From Betaproteobacteria bacterium (GTDB taxonomy: Bacteria > Pseudomonadota > Gammaproteobacteria > Burkholderiales > Eutrophovitaceae): a DNA stretch of 9,828 bases. This document shows positions 1-6,317 of this stretch, piece by piece. The notes under the pieces are model-generated. The model was not told the origin of the DNA, did no database searches, and was given only the letters and a program-made list of their open reading frames with translations. How positions within the stretch are numbered: position 1 is the first letter of the stretch; every line of letters begins with the position of its first letter. Both the position numbers and the translations under genes were made by a program. The stretch is from NCBI GenBank assembly GCA_009886305.1, contig QXZO01000035.1, positions 1 through 9,828 on the forward strand, written 5' to 3'.

Positions 1-556
1 GGAGCGTTCCATCCGCATGAAGACTAGTATTTAAAATTCCGGGCGTATCTGAGCCGGATAGAACCACAGCGCCAGCGCCATCCCCAAACAAAACACATGT
101 CGTTCGATCTTTCCAATCAAGGATACGTGAATATATTTCAGCACCAACAATCAGTACATTTTTTGCTTGACCGCTCTTGATAAATAGATCGGCTATATTC
201 AAGGCATAAACAAATCCTGAGCACACAGCTTGAACGTCAAATGCAGGACAACTGGGAATACTTAATTTTGACTGAACAATGCACGCGGTGCTCGGAAAGA
301 CCATATCCGGAGTTGTCGTGGCAACGATTATGAGGTCTATTTCACTGTTATTAAGTCCTGCCTGCCCGATCGCTGCTTGGGCCGCTTTTTCAGCCAGATC
401 GCTAGTAACCTCGTCATCCTCTGCGATATGGCGCTGCTTAATACCTGAACGCGATACGATCCATTCATCATTTGTATCTACAAATTTCTCGAGGTCTTTA
501 TTCGTTACAATTTTTTTTGGAAGGTAACTCCCAGTGCCAATAATTCTTGAATACAT
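1..556 (-). CDS. fabH: 3-oxoacyl-[ACP] synthase III (KAS III), 3' end missing
   Basis: Known role: condenses acetyl-CoA with malonyl-ACP to start each round of type II fatty acid synthesis in the cytosol. Seen here: the N-terminal 185 residues of a family usually near 320-330; the gene runs off the left edge. The protein begins MYSRIIGTGSYLP and has the family's DEWIVSRSGI stretch (about 30-39). The nucleophilic cysteine sits in AVCSGF as Cys112, the same number as in E. coli FabH, and a glycine-rich FGDGAGAVV segment lies near 158-166. The catalytic His and Asn lie beyond the edge. The ATG shares its A with the plsX stop (TGATG), so translation is probably coupled to plsX. The ATG is supported by this overlap and by N-terminal similarity. 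Identity is near certain. Confidence 0.97.
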   Translation of the reverse strand, partial: MYSRIIGTGSYLPKKIVTNKDLEKFVDTNDEWIVSRSGIKQRHIAEDDEVTSDLAEKAAQAAIGQAGLNNSEIDLIIVATTTPDMVFPSTACIVQSKLSIPSCPAFDVQAVCSGFVYALNIADLFIKSGQAKNVLIVGAEIYSRILDWKDRTTCVLFGDGAGAVVLSGSDTPGILNTSLHADGTL

Positions 557-1569
557 CACAACTCTTTCTGTTCAGGCACTTGAATATTATCAGTAATGGC
601 GTCAAGCATAGAGTGTTTAACTTCCTCATAAGCCCTTTGCATCGCAAAACCCATACTGTATAGATCGGCTGCCCCATGACTTTTGACGACTATTCCCCTT
701 AAGCCCAATAAACTGGCGCCGTTATATCTTCGATGGTCGACACGCTTTTTGAATTGACTGATTACGGGAGAAGCCACTAACCCTAATATTTTTGTAAATG
801 TATTTCGGTGGAATTCCTCTTTCAGGTATTTGCCCAGCATTTGAGCCAAGCCTTCAGATGTTTTTAGCGCGATATTTCCAACAAACCCGTCGCAAACAAT
901 TACATCAGTAGTCCCTTTATAAATATCCGTGCCCTCGACGTTACCCTTGAAGTTAAGAGAGCTGTGCTTCAGCAGTTCAGATGCTTCTTTGACTACCTCA
1001 TTACCTTTAATATCTTCTGCTCCAACATTCAATAGTCCTACGCTCGGGAAATCAGGACCCCCACTTGAAGCAACAAGGCAGCTTCCCATAACCGCAAATT
1101 GATATAAATGCTCGGCAGAGCAGTCGACATTTGCACCAAGGTCTAGCATGCAAACCTGTCCTTTATGGGTTGGCAGGAATGAGGCAATTGCCGGACGCTC
1201 AATACCTGGCAGCATTTTAAGTACAAATCTTGAGATGGCCATCAGCGCTCCTGTATTTCCGGCGCTGACGCATGCATTTGCGGCCCCTTCTTTCATCAAA
1301 TCTATAGCGATTCGCATAGATGAGTTTTTTTTGGTTCGGAGTGCTTGAGCAGGCCCCTCATCCATGCTAATCGTCTCTTCAGCATGGATGACGCTTACAC
1401 GTGTAGCGTCGTGGGGATATCGGTTGAGTCTTTTCTTGATTTCATCCGACTTGCCCACCAGGATCACTTGGGTGTCAGGATGAGACTTAACAAAATGGAT
1501 TGCCGCAGGCACGGTGACTTTTACGCCGAAGTCTCCCCCCATGCAATCAATTGCTATTTTTATAGTCAT
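556..1569 (-). CDS. plsX: Phosphate acyltransferase PlsX
   Basis: Known role: converts acyl-ACP to acyl-phosphate, the donor for PlsY in phosphatidic acid synthesis, as a peripheral membrane enzyme. Seen here: 337 residues starting MTIKIAIDCMGGDFG, the conserved PlsX opening, then MDEGPAQALR, SAGNTGALMA, LDLGANVDC, CDGFVGNIALKTSEG and GASLLGLRG, all family blocks in order. Length fits the family (E. coli about 356). An in-frame ATG 23 codons upstream (1638) is rejected because those residues precede the conserved start and lie in the rpmF-plsX spacer. No strong Shine-Dalgarno sequence precedes 1569. The gene follows rpmF by 105 bases and overlaps fabH by one base, so it is read with the L32 gene and feeds the same lipid pathway as FabH. 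Confidence 0.97.
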   Translation of the reverse strand: MTIKIAIDCMGGDFGVKVTVPAAIHFVKSHPDTQVILVGKSDEIKKRLNRYPHDATRVSVIHAEETISMDEGPAQALRTKKNSSMRIAIDLMKEGAANACVSAGNTGALMAISRFVLKMLPGIERPAIASFLPTHKGQVCMLDLGANVDCSAEHLYQFAVMGSCLVASSGGPDFPSVGLLNVGAEDIKGNEVVKEASELLKHSSLNFKGNVEGTDIYKGTTDVIVCDGFVGNIALKTSEGLAQMLGKYLKEEFHRNTFTKILGLVASPVISQFKKRVDHRRYNGASLLGLRGIVVKSHGAADLYSMGFAMQRAYEEVKHSMLDAITDNIQVPEQKEL

Positions 1570-1586
1570 TGGTTGTTCGCCGATCT

Positions 1587-1668
1587 TTTGCCGGCAAAGC
1601 GACTTACTTGATCCATATCTGTCCCAAGTAGCTGGCATGCCAAATTAGCAGGCACTCAATATGCCCGC
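1587..1668 (-). repeat. Inverted repeats in the rpmF-plsX spacer
   Basis: The 105-base gap between rpmF and plsX holds three inverted repeats. On the transcribed strand the first is GCGGGCA / TGCCTGC around a 7-base loop (1648-1668; 7 pairs, one G-U). Then come a perfect 10-base palindrome TGGCATGCCA (1633-1642) and a perfect 12-base palindrome TTTGCCGGCAAA (1587-1598) ending 17 bases before the plsX ATG. There is no T-run after the first hairpin, so a strong intrinsic terminator is unlikely. Attenuation, mRNA processing between L32 and PlsX, or an operator are possible. The repeats are directly visible; any role is inference. Confidence 0.45.
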
Positions 1669-1674
1669 AGAAAT

Positions 1675-1854
1675 TTAATCGTCGTTTTTTTGAATAACTT
1701 TCTTGCCACGATAAAAGCCGTTGGGACTAATGTGGTGACGGAGGTGGGTTTCACCGGTGCTTGGCTCAACCGCTGTCGATGGACTAGATAACGAATCATG
1801 AGCACGACGCATATTTCGTCGAGATGGTGAAACTTTAGTTTTTTGTACGGCCAT
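1675..1854 (-). CDS. rpmF: 50S ribosomal protein L32
   Basis: Structural protein of the large ribosomal subunit. Seen here: a 59-residue basic protein beginning MAVQKTKVSPSRRNMRRAHD with the diagnostic HLRHHISPNGFYRGKKV segment (38-53). It has no cysteines, so it is the zinc-free L32 type usual in proteobacteria. The ATG at 1854 is preceded by GGAG with a 9-base spacer, a good ribosome binding site. It sits 35 bases after yceD and upstream of plsX, the conserved yceD-rpmF-plsX-fabH order. Length and sequence match the family throughout. Confidence 0.97.
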   Translation of the reverse strand: MAVQKTKVSPSRRNMRRAHDSLSSPSTAVEPSTGETHLRHHISPNGFYRGKKVIQKNDD

Positions 1855-1889
1855 TTGTCATTACTCCAAATTTTCTAGTTTTAAAATGC

Positions 1890-2372
1890 CTATCTCAACC
1901 CTTTAAAAGGGCTTATTAAATTGGTGCTCTCGCCTGGAATTTGAGGACTTTCACACTCCCCGTCCTGATGAAGCGGAACCATCGGCAATACCAGTAAGAG
2001 TTCATCTTCAACAAAGCTCACAAGATCGAGCTCTTTTTCAGCGATTATAGTGTTTACGTCTTGCTCTTCGTGAGCAATCTCAACAAGCTGATCTTCTCTA
2101 GACGCTATTATAAACCGACTGCGCGAATTAATCTGTAAATCAAATAAACCAAGACACCGTTGGCAAGTCTGCTGTAATGCGCTTAAAATCTCGATATCAA
2201 CAAATGGTTTGCCGTCTTCTTGTATCCCGCCGGTTACGTTTGCCTGGACGGTGTCATTTACGATCATTGACTCTTCAGTCAGTCTCGAAAAGTCCTCTGA
2301 TCTGAGCTGTAGTGTTTGATGCTGTCCCTTATGTGCGAACTCCAGGGTGTCAATGATGGGTCGTTTAATCAT
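1890..2372 (-). CDS. yceD: YceD / DUF177 family protein linked to 23S rRNA and L32
   Basis: A 160-residue DUF177 protein. The family is almost always next to rpmF and is linked to large-subunit rRNA accumulation and ribosome assembly; its biochemistry is poorly known. Seen here: a CxxC pair (Cys70, Cys73, in QQTCQRCLG), an acidic middle, the conserved block VEDELLLVLPMVPLH (121-135), Cys140, and the ending NLISPFKGLR, the counterpart of the usual C-terminal NPF-x-L segment. The start at 2372 fits, since the IDTLEFA segment lies near the N-terminus in relatives. There is no Shine-Dalgarno sequence, and a promoter -10 candidate ends only 9 bases before the ATG, so the message may have almost no leader. 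It is the first gene of the minus-strand operon. Confidence 0.92.
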   Translation of the reverse strand: MIKRPIIDTLEFAHKGQHQTLQLRSEDFSRLTEESMIVNDTVQANVTGGIQEDGKPFVDIEILSALQQTCQRCLGLFDLQINSRSRFIIASREDQLVEIAHEEQDVNTIIAEKELDLVSFVEDELLLVLPMVPLHQDGECESPQIPGESTNLISPFKGLR

Positions 2373-2381
2373 AGCGCGCGC

Positions 2382-2410
2382 ATAATATTGATTATATGTG
2401 TATTTGTCAA
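2382..2410 (-). promoter_or_regulatory. Sigma70-type promoter for yceD-rpmF-plsX-fabH
   Basis: On the minus strand TTGACA (2405-2410, perfect -35) is followed after exactly 17 bases by TATTAT (2382-2387, 5 of 6 for the -10). A second, perfect TATAAT lies at 2391-2396 but lacks a good -35. Initiation from the first pair would fall around 2375, about three bases before the yceD ATG. Box match and spacing are strong; the start site is inferred. Confidence 0.65.
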
Positions 2411-2423
2411 AATTTTATCTATC

Positions 2424-2429
2424 TATAAT
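2424..2429 (+). promoter_or_regulatory. Candidate -10 box for maf
   Basis: A perfect TATAAT ends 5 bases before the maf ATG at 2435. No convincing -35 is found at 16-18 bases; the nearest, TTGTCA (2404-2409), has only a 14-base spacer and overlaps the -35 of the divergent yceD promoter. If used, the transcript would begin at or next to the start codon, which agrees with the absence of a Shine-Dalgarno sequence. Confidence 0.45.
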
Positions 2430-2434
2430 GAATC

Positions 2435-3031
2435 ATGAGCCCAGAGGCTAAGCCAATAATTATTCTCGCTTCAACGTCGATCTACCGTAAAGAGTTGTTA
2501 GAGCGTATTTGTTCAGATATTCAAGTTGAGTCGCCTGACGTGGATGAAACTCCACTTGAGCAGGAAAACGCCACAGCGTGCGCCGAACGCTTATCCGTAG
2601 CTAAGGCGCGGTCTATAGGTCAGTTAAAGAAAGGGGGGCACATCGTTATTGGTTCCGATCAAGTCGCAGAGTGTGAGGGTCGCTGGCTGTCTAAACCAGG
2701 AACAGTTAATAACGCCATTGATCAATTACAGTATGCGAGCGGAAGAACTGCTGTTTTTCATACAGGCTTATGTGTTTGGGACACAAACACGCATCGTTAC
2801 CATTCAGAAGTAATCGATACGGAAGTTAAATTTAGAGAGCTGGAGTTACCAGAAATTCAGCGCTATGTAGCTACAGAAGACGTTCTGGGATGTGCTGGTA
2901 GCGCTAAATCTGAGGGTTTAGGAATTACCCTTCTAGAGTCTATATTTGGTTCTGATCCAACCGCACTGGTTGGGCTACCACTCATTGCATTATCAAATAT
3001 GCTCAGGCGGCACGGTCTGAACCTGCCCTAA
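2435..3031 (+). CDS. yceF: Maf-like nucleotide pyrophosphatase, YceF (m7GTP) subgroup
   Basis: Known role: Maf proteins are house-cleaning pyrophosphatases that hydrolyse non-canonical NTPs; E. coli YceF prefers 7-methyl-GTP. Seen here: 198 residues with the N-terminal loop LASTSIYRKELL (11-22), VDETP (36-40), and GSDQV containing the predicted catalytic Asp75. The C-terminal block CAGSAKSEGLGITLLES and then VGLPLIALSNMLRR match YceF rather than the dTTP/UTP-specific YhdE type, so I place it in the YceF subgroup. Length is normal (about 194-200). It is divergent from yceD, whereas E. coli yceF and yceD are also divergent neighbours, and convergent with sppA with 17 bases between. No Shine-Dalgarno sequence precedes the ATG. 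Confidence 0.94.
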   Translation: MSPEAKPIIILASTSIYRKELLERICSDIQVESPDVDETPLEQENATACAERLSVAKARSIGQLKKGGHIVIGSDQVAECEGRWLSKPGTVNNAIDQLQYASGRTAVFHTGLCVWDTNTHRYHSEVIDTEVKFRELELPEIQRYVATEDVLGCAGSAKSEGLGITLLESIFGSDPTALVGLPLIALSNMLRRHGLNLP

Positions 3032-3048
3032 ATAACAATAATATACTT

Positions 3049-3957
3049 TTAGTAAAATCTATAACCCATTGTTTTATATATTACTTCTGCGCCCAACTTT
3101 CTCACTAATCGTTCGCCGAAGCCCTCCTGCACAGAATAATTGACTAAGTCCTGCGCGCCAATAATATCTCTAGAGACTGATAGAACGCTGCCATATCCAT
3201 CTACCAGACCCAGTTCGATACCTTGTTCTCCAGTCCAAACTAATCCAGAAAAAATCTCCGGGCTCTTTTGAAGGCGCTCTCCACGACCTGTCGTTACGGC
3301 TTTAATGAATTGTTCGTGAATGTTATCCAAGATTGATTTGACATGCTTTTCTTGAGAAGGCTTCATTGGAGAAAATGGGTCAAGGAATGCCTTATTCTCG
3401 CCCGCGGTTAGCAAGCGACGTTTAATTCCCAAAGAATCCAAAGCTTCGGTGAATTCAAATCCATCCATTCTCACTCCAATGGAACCTACAATGCTAGACG
3501 GAGCAACGTATATTTGATCTGCCGCAACTGCTACGTAATAACCTCCTGAAGCGCAAAGATCCTCTACGACTGCATAAACCGGCGTATCAGGATTGAGGCT
3601 GCGTAGGCGTTTAATCTCTTGATTTATGAGTTCTGATTGAACTGGGCTTCCACCAGGACTGTTAATACGAATGATGATTCCTTTTGCGTCCTCGCTATTG
3701 AACGCTCTTTCGAGACCGGCAATCACGTCGTAGGCGTTTGCGGGCGCTCCAGACGCAATAACACCCTCTATATCAACGACGGCAGTATGTGGTCCTGCAT
3801 TTTGGGCATTATCATCCGCCGTTAGCGTAAAGAAGATGACAGCAGCTACCATCAAATACGTAAAACGAAAAAATATTTTCCATCGCCTTGCCCGCCGTTG
3901 TTCTATAAGTGAGGCCTGTGCCAGCTCTGTTAGGGTCTGTTTTTCTAAAGAATCCAT
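3049..3957 (-). CDS. sppA: Signal peptide peptidase SppA, short S49-family serine protease
   Basis: Known role: membrane-anchored Ser/Lys protease that degrades cleaved signal peptides, with the active domain outside the cytoplasmic membrane. Seen here: 302 residues. A basic segment (RRARRWK, 21-27) precedes one hydrophobic span (about 29-46), giving an N-in anchor. IRINSPGGSP (97-105) forms the oxyanion region. The predicted nucleophile is Ser137 in CASGGYY and the general base Lys189 in GENKAF; the 52-residue separation equals that of S147/K199 in Bacillus SppA. It is the single-domain short form, not the about 600-residue E. coli form. It follows the Rieske gene by 36 bases; AGG lies about 5 bases before the ATG. 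No sign of truncation. Confidence 0.94.
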   Translation of the reverse strand: MDSLEKQTLTELAQASLIEQRRARRWKIFFRFTYLMVAAVIFFTLTADDNAQNAGPHTAVVDIEGVIASGAPANAYDVIAGLERAFNSEDAKGIIIRINSPGGSPVQSELINQEIKRLRSLNPDTPVYAVVEDLCASGGYYVAVAADQIYVAPSSIVGSIGVRMDGFEFTEALDSLGIKRRLLTAGENKAFLDPFSPMKPSQEKHVKSILDNIHEQFIKAVTTGRGERLQKSPEIFSGLVWTGEQGIELGLVDGYGSVLSVSRDIIGAQDLVNYSVQEGFGERLVRKLGAEVIYKTMGYRFY

Positions 3958-3993
3958 ACAACCTGTTCGTTATGATTATTAGTAAGCCTAAAG

Positions 3994-4347
3994 CTAGGCA
4001 CTGTTTAAAAGATACACGCGATCTAGCTCCTCAACAATTTTAAGTTTTGTTAAGAAAGCGCCCTTACAGGGTCCCCCCACACATTCTCCCGTATCAGGGA
4101 GGTACAAAGCTCCGTGTGTTGCGCACATGAGGAACTCTGAGTCTTCATCAAAAAATCGTCCATGTTGCCAATCCAGTTCAACTTGGATGTGAGCGCATCG
4201 ATTGAGATAACCATAGACTTCACCATTATGTCGAATAACAAAAGCCGCCATGTCCTCTCCTTGGCTGCCCTGGGCAACGAACCGGTAACCGGACCCTGCG
4301 TCAAGTAGATCCGAGGACTCACAAATCAACCGTTTTTCAGAAGCCAC
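3994..4347 (-). CDS. Small Rieske [2Fe-2S] protein
   Basis: A 117-residue soluble Rieske-fold protein. Seen here: cluster ligands Cys51 and His53 (RCAHIQ) and Cys75 and His78 (MCATHG), 21 residues between the pairs. A GECVGGPCKG segment (Cys89, Cys94) follows. There is no signal peptide, membrane span or oxygenase domain, so it resembles a Rieske ferredoxin or the small NirD-like group. Its electron partner is unknown; the HAD-Rieske-SppA neighbourhood, recalled from betaproteobacteria, does not reveal it. The start is GTG at 4347, inside the end of the phosphatase gene (22-base overlap), supported by GAGGA at 4357-4361. The nearby ATG at 4350-4352 is in the phosphatase frame. Fold assignment is certain; function is not. 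Confidence 0.93.
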   Translation of the reverse strand: MASEKRLICESSDLLDAGSGYRFVAQGSQGEDMAAFVIRHNGEVYGYLNRCAHIQVELDWQHGRFFDEDSEFLMCATHGALYLPDTGECVGGPCKGAFLTKLKIVEELDRVYLLNSA

Positions 4348-4979
4348 GCCATCAATTCCTCAAAGCTGTCAACGCAAACTAACGGATTAAGCGCATTAAG
4401 TTTAGTTGTTTCGTGTGCGCCGTACGTTACTCCTACACTTTTTGCTCCGGCATTTTGGGCAAGAAGTAAATCATGCGTGGTGTCACCAATCATTAGTGTT
4501 CGCTCAGAAGTTACTCCTAGGTCATCCATGATGAAATTCAGCATGTCAGGATTTGGCTTGGGGAAACCTTCATCACCGCACCGGGTTACAGCAAAAAGAT
4601 GACCAAAATCAACTTTGCTAAGCGCCCGATTGAGACCTTCTCGACTTTTTCCTGTTGCAACCGCCAATAAATAGTCTTGTTGATGTAAATGTTGAAGCCC
4701 TTCCAAAACATTTTTGAATGAATGAATCGTCTTGTCTGCATCCAAAAAATGGTGTCGATATCGATCCACTATGCCCAAATGTTGTTCTTTAGTGAGGTCA
4801 GGAGATAAGTAATTGAACGTATCGACTAGTCCGAGTCCGATTACGTGTTTTGATGCGGAATCGCTTGGGACAGACAAATCATTGTCGGCATAAGCTTTTT
4901 GAATACATTGTGCGATGTGCGCAGTGGAATCAACAAGGGTCCCATCCCAGTCAAAAACGATTAAATCAAAATTATTCAT
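4326..4979 (-). CDS. HAD-superfamily phosphatase, phosphoglycolate phosphatase (Gph)-like
   Basis: Known role of close relatives: dephosphorylation of 2-phosphoglycolate or other small phosphate esters in the cytosol. Seen here: 217 residues with all HAD motifs. Motif I is FDWDGTLVDS with nucleophile Asp10 and acid/base Asp12, motif II is Thr109 in VATGKS, motif III is Lys141 in GFPKPNP, and motif IV is IGDTTHD with Asp166 and Asp170. The segment between about 17 and 85 is a helical C1-type cap. The substrate cannot be read from sequence; phosphoglycolate, pyrophosphate or a nucleotide are all possible, so no symbol is given. It lies 22 bases after rluC and overlaps the Rieske gene by 22 bases, so co-transcription is likely. 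The ATG has only a weak upstream AAGAG. Confidence 0.92.
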   Translation of the reverse strand: MNNFDLIVFDWDGTLVDSTAHIAQCIQKAYADNDLSVPSDSASKHVIGLGLVDTFNYLSPDLTKEQHLGIVDRYRHHFLDADKTIHSFKNVLEGLQHLHQQDYLLAVATGKSREGLNRALSKVDFGHLFAVTRCGDEGFPKPNPDMLNFIMDDLGVTSERTLMIGDTTHDLLLAQNAGAKSVGVTYGAHETTKLNALNPLVCVDSFEELMAWLLKNG

Positions 4980-5001
4980 TTCATTATATTGCTCTTATTT
5001 T

Positions 5002-5943
5002 TCACGACTCATCGATAGACCCCATCGCCTGGTGAAGTTCCGTGGGAAGCGGGGATTCCAAAGTTATTTTCTTGCCATCTTTTGGGTGTGTAAATGAAAA
5101 TTGATGTGCATGAAGGAACATACGTTTCAACCCATGCTTTTGCAACAGCTTATTTCGCCGAAAATCTCCGTATTTGTCATCCCCTAAAATAGGGAAGTTG
5201 ATGTGGGCCAAATGGACCCGGATCTGATGTGTTCGGCCTGTTTTTAGATTCGCCTCAATTAAGCTCGTTTGTTTGTTGGTCTCAAGTACTTTAAATAACG
5301 TGAGGGATGGTCTTCCGTTTGAACCATCAACCACAACACGTCGCTCCCCTGCTTTGGAGACGTACTTTCTCAGTGCCACATCAACTTTAGATATCTTCCG
5401 GTCCCAGCTGCCCCAAACCAAGGTAAGGTATATTTTTTTTGTCTGGTTATCTCTGATCTGTGCGTGTAAATTTGTCAGCGCTGATCTCTTCTTCGCCAGT
5501 AAAAGGACTCCCGATGTTTCCTTATCCAAACGATGAATGAGTTCCAAAAAAGGCTGATTCGGTCGTGCTGTTCTCAAGTGCTCAATGAGTCCTGAGGAAA
5601 CGCCGCTTCCTCCATGGACCGCCATCCCAGCTGGCTTGTCGATTGCTAATATTTCATCATCCTCATGCAAAATGTTAAATTTCTCGGGATTAGCGGGTAT
5701 TGCTTCTGAATCCCTTTGTGCCACTCGAATGGGTGGAATTCGAATCTTATCACCCAATATGAGCTTCCGACTGGGCCCAGCTCGCCCCCCATTTACGCGG
5801 ACCTCTCCGCTGCGAAGAATACGGTATACATGGCTCTTAGGCACGCCTTTAAGTATTTTCAACAAATAATTGTCAATACGCTGGCCCTCACTTTCGATAC
5901 CCACATCGACGTGATTCACACGATCTTTACATAAGTTATTCAT
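5002..5943 (-). CDS. rluC: 23S rRNA pseudouridine synthase, RluC/RluD family
   Basis: Known role: RluC isomerises uridines 955, 2504 and 2580 of 23S rRNA. Seen here (313 residues from ATG 5943): an N-terminal S4 RNA-binding domain (VPKSHVYRILRSGEVRVNG, about 34-52), then a pseudouridine synthase domain with DKPAGMAVHGG and the catalytic motif HRLDKETSG, where the Asp is residue 140, and RTHQIRVHLA downstream. Length matches E. coli RluC (319). The position divergent from rne is that of rluC in E. coli, which favours RluC over RluD. An in-frame TTG two codons upstream (5949) is possible but lies within the putative -10 box. No Shine-Dalgarno sequence is visible. First gene of the rluC-gph-Rieske-sppA run. 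Confidence 0.93.
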   Translation of the reverse strand: MNNLCKDRVNHVDVGIESEGQRIDNYLLKILKGVPKSHVYRILRSGEVRVNGGRAGPSRKLILGDKIRIPPIRVAQRDSEAIPANPEKFNILHEDDEILAIDKPAGMAVHGGSGVSSGLIEHLRTARPNQPFLELIHRLDKETSGVLLLAKKRSALTNLHAQIRDNQTKKIYLTLVWGSWDRKISKVDVALRKYVSKAGERRVVVDGSNGRPSLTLFKVLETNKQTSLIEANLKTGRTHQIRVHLAHINFPILGDDKYGDFRRNKLLQKHGLKRMFLHAHQFSFTHPKDGKKITLESPLPTELHQAMGSIDES

Positions 5944-5948
5944 TTTCA

Positions 5949-5978
5949 ATTATAATTCGACTACGAGTCGTTTGACGA
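5949..5978 (-). promoter_or_regulatory. Candidate promoter for rluC-gph-Rieske-sppA
   Basis: On the minus strand a perfect TATAAT (5949-5954) ends 5 bases before the rluC ATG at 5943. TCGTCA (5973-5978, 4 of 6) lies upstream with an 18-base spacer. The implied start of transcription falls on or next to the start codon, the same geometry as at maf. The -35 overlaps that proposed for rne on the other strand. Only sequence similarity supports this. Confidence 0.5.
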
Positions 5979-5979
5979 C
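5958..5979. repeat. Two overlapping inverted repeats between rluC and rne
   Basis: CGACT-ACG-AGTCG (5958-5970) overlaps GTCGT-TTG-ACGAC (5967-5979), both perfect 5-base arms with 3-base centres. They lie across the proposed back-to-back -35 boxes of rluC and rne. An operator controlling both genes is conceivable, but chance cannot be excluded for arms this short. Confidence 0.35.
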
Positions 5980-6001
5980 GAGAATGCCACGGTCTCATAA
6001 A
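5972..6001 (+). promoter_or_regulatory. Candidate promoter for rne
   Basis: TTGACG (5972-5977, 5 of 6) is followed after 18 bases by CATAAA (5996-6001, 4 of 6). Initiation near 6008 would give a leader of about 343 bases, close to the roughly 360-base rne leader of E. coli. The -10 is mediocre; other promoters further downstream are possible. Confidence 0.4.
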
Positions 6002-6105
6002 GAGCGTACGGCCTCCGGGCACATAGTCCCGTTGTTAGTTAGCCGGTCAGTTCTCAACGAATAAAGTAAAGACTCGTCCTAAGGTTAATTTCGCTCACCT
6101 AAATA

Positions 6106-6186
6106 ATGAAAAACGAAAGTAGCGATATAGTAAATGATTTACGCGCACACGACAGTGCGGGAGATTTAAAAAGCCAACGCCGGTAG
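6106..6186 (+). CDS. Possible 26-codon leader ORF upstream of rne
   Basis: ATG at 6106 opens 26 codons ending at TAG 6184-6186. The peptide is hydrophilic, starts MKNESSDIVNDLRAHD and ends KSQRR. There is no Shine-Dalgarno sequence and no match I recognise. It spans the hairpin at 6144-6159 and its stop falls inside the hairpin at 6180-6210, so its translation could alter leader folding. An open frame this short is expected by chance, so it is offered only as a possibility. Confidence 0.12.
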   Translation: MKNESSDIVNDLRAHDSAGDLKSQRR

Positions 6187-6317
6187 TTTGCGGGGGCTCA
6201 GTAAAACCGGAAAAATATTAATTTAGAAAACGATTACTCGATACAACGAAAGAATTTATTTAATTAATTTATTGAAATAGTTGAACGAAACTATCAAAAA
6301 CTAGCGCCGGTTTGATC

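Noticed and set aside
279..527. Plus-strand 82-codon frame opposite fabH
   Set aside because: It is antisense to the conserved FabH sequence including the active-site region.
1148..1611. Plus-strand frames opposite plsX
   Set aside because: They lie antisense to a clearly conserved gene, have no ribosome binding site, and encode nothing recognisable.
1570..1638. plsX starting at the upstream in-frame ATG (1638), adding 23 residues
   Set aside because: The extension has no PlsX similarity, no ribosome binding site, and lies before the conserved IAIDCMGGDFG opening.
2369..2383. Four-codon frame ATG CGC GCG CTA TGA overlapping the yceD start
   Set aside because: Far too short to distinguish from chance, and its ATG overlaps the candidate -10 box.
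3032..3048. Bidirectional terminator between maf and sppA
   Set aside because: The 17-base gap is A/T-rich with no stem, so no hairpin terminator can be supported.
5944..5949. TTG at 5949 as the rluC start
   Set aside because: It overlaps the last base of the candidate -10 box; the ATG two codons later is the more usual start. Not excluded outright.
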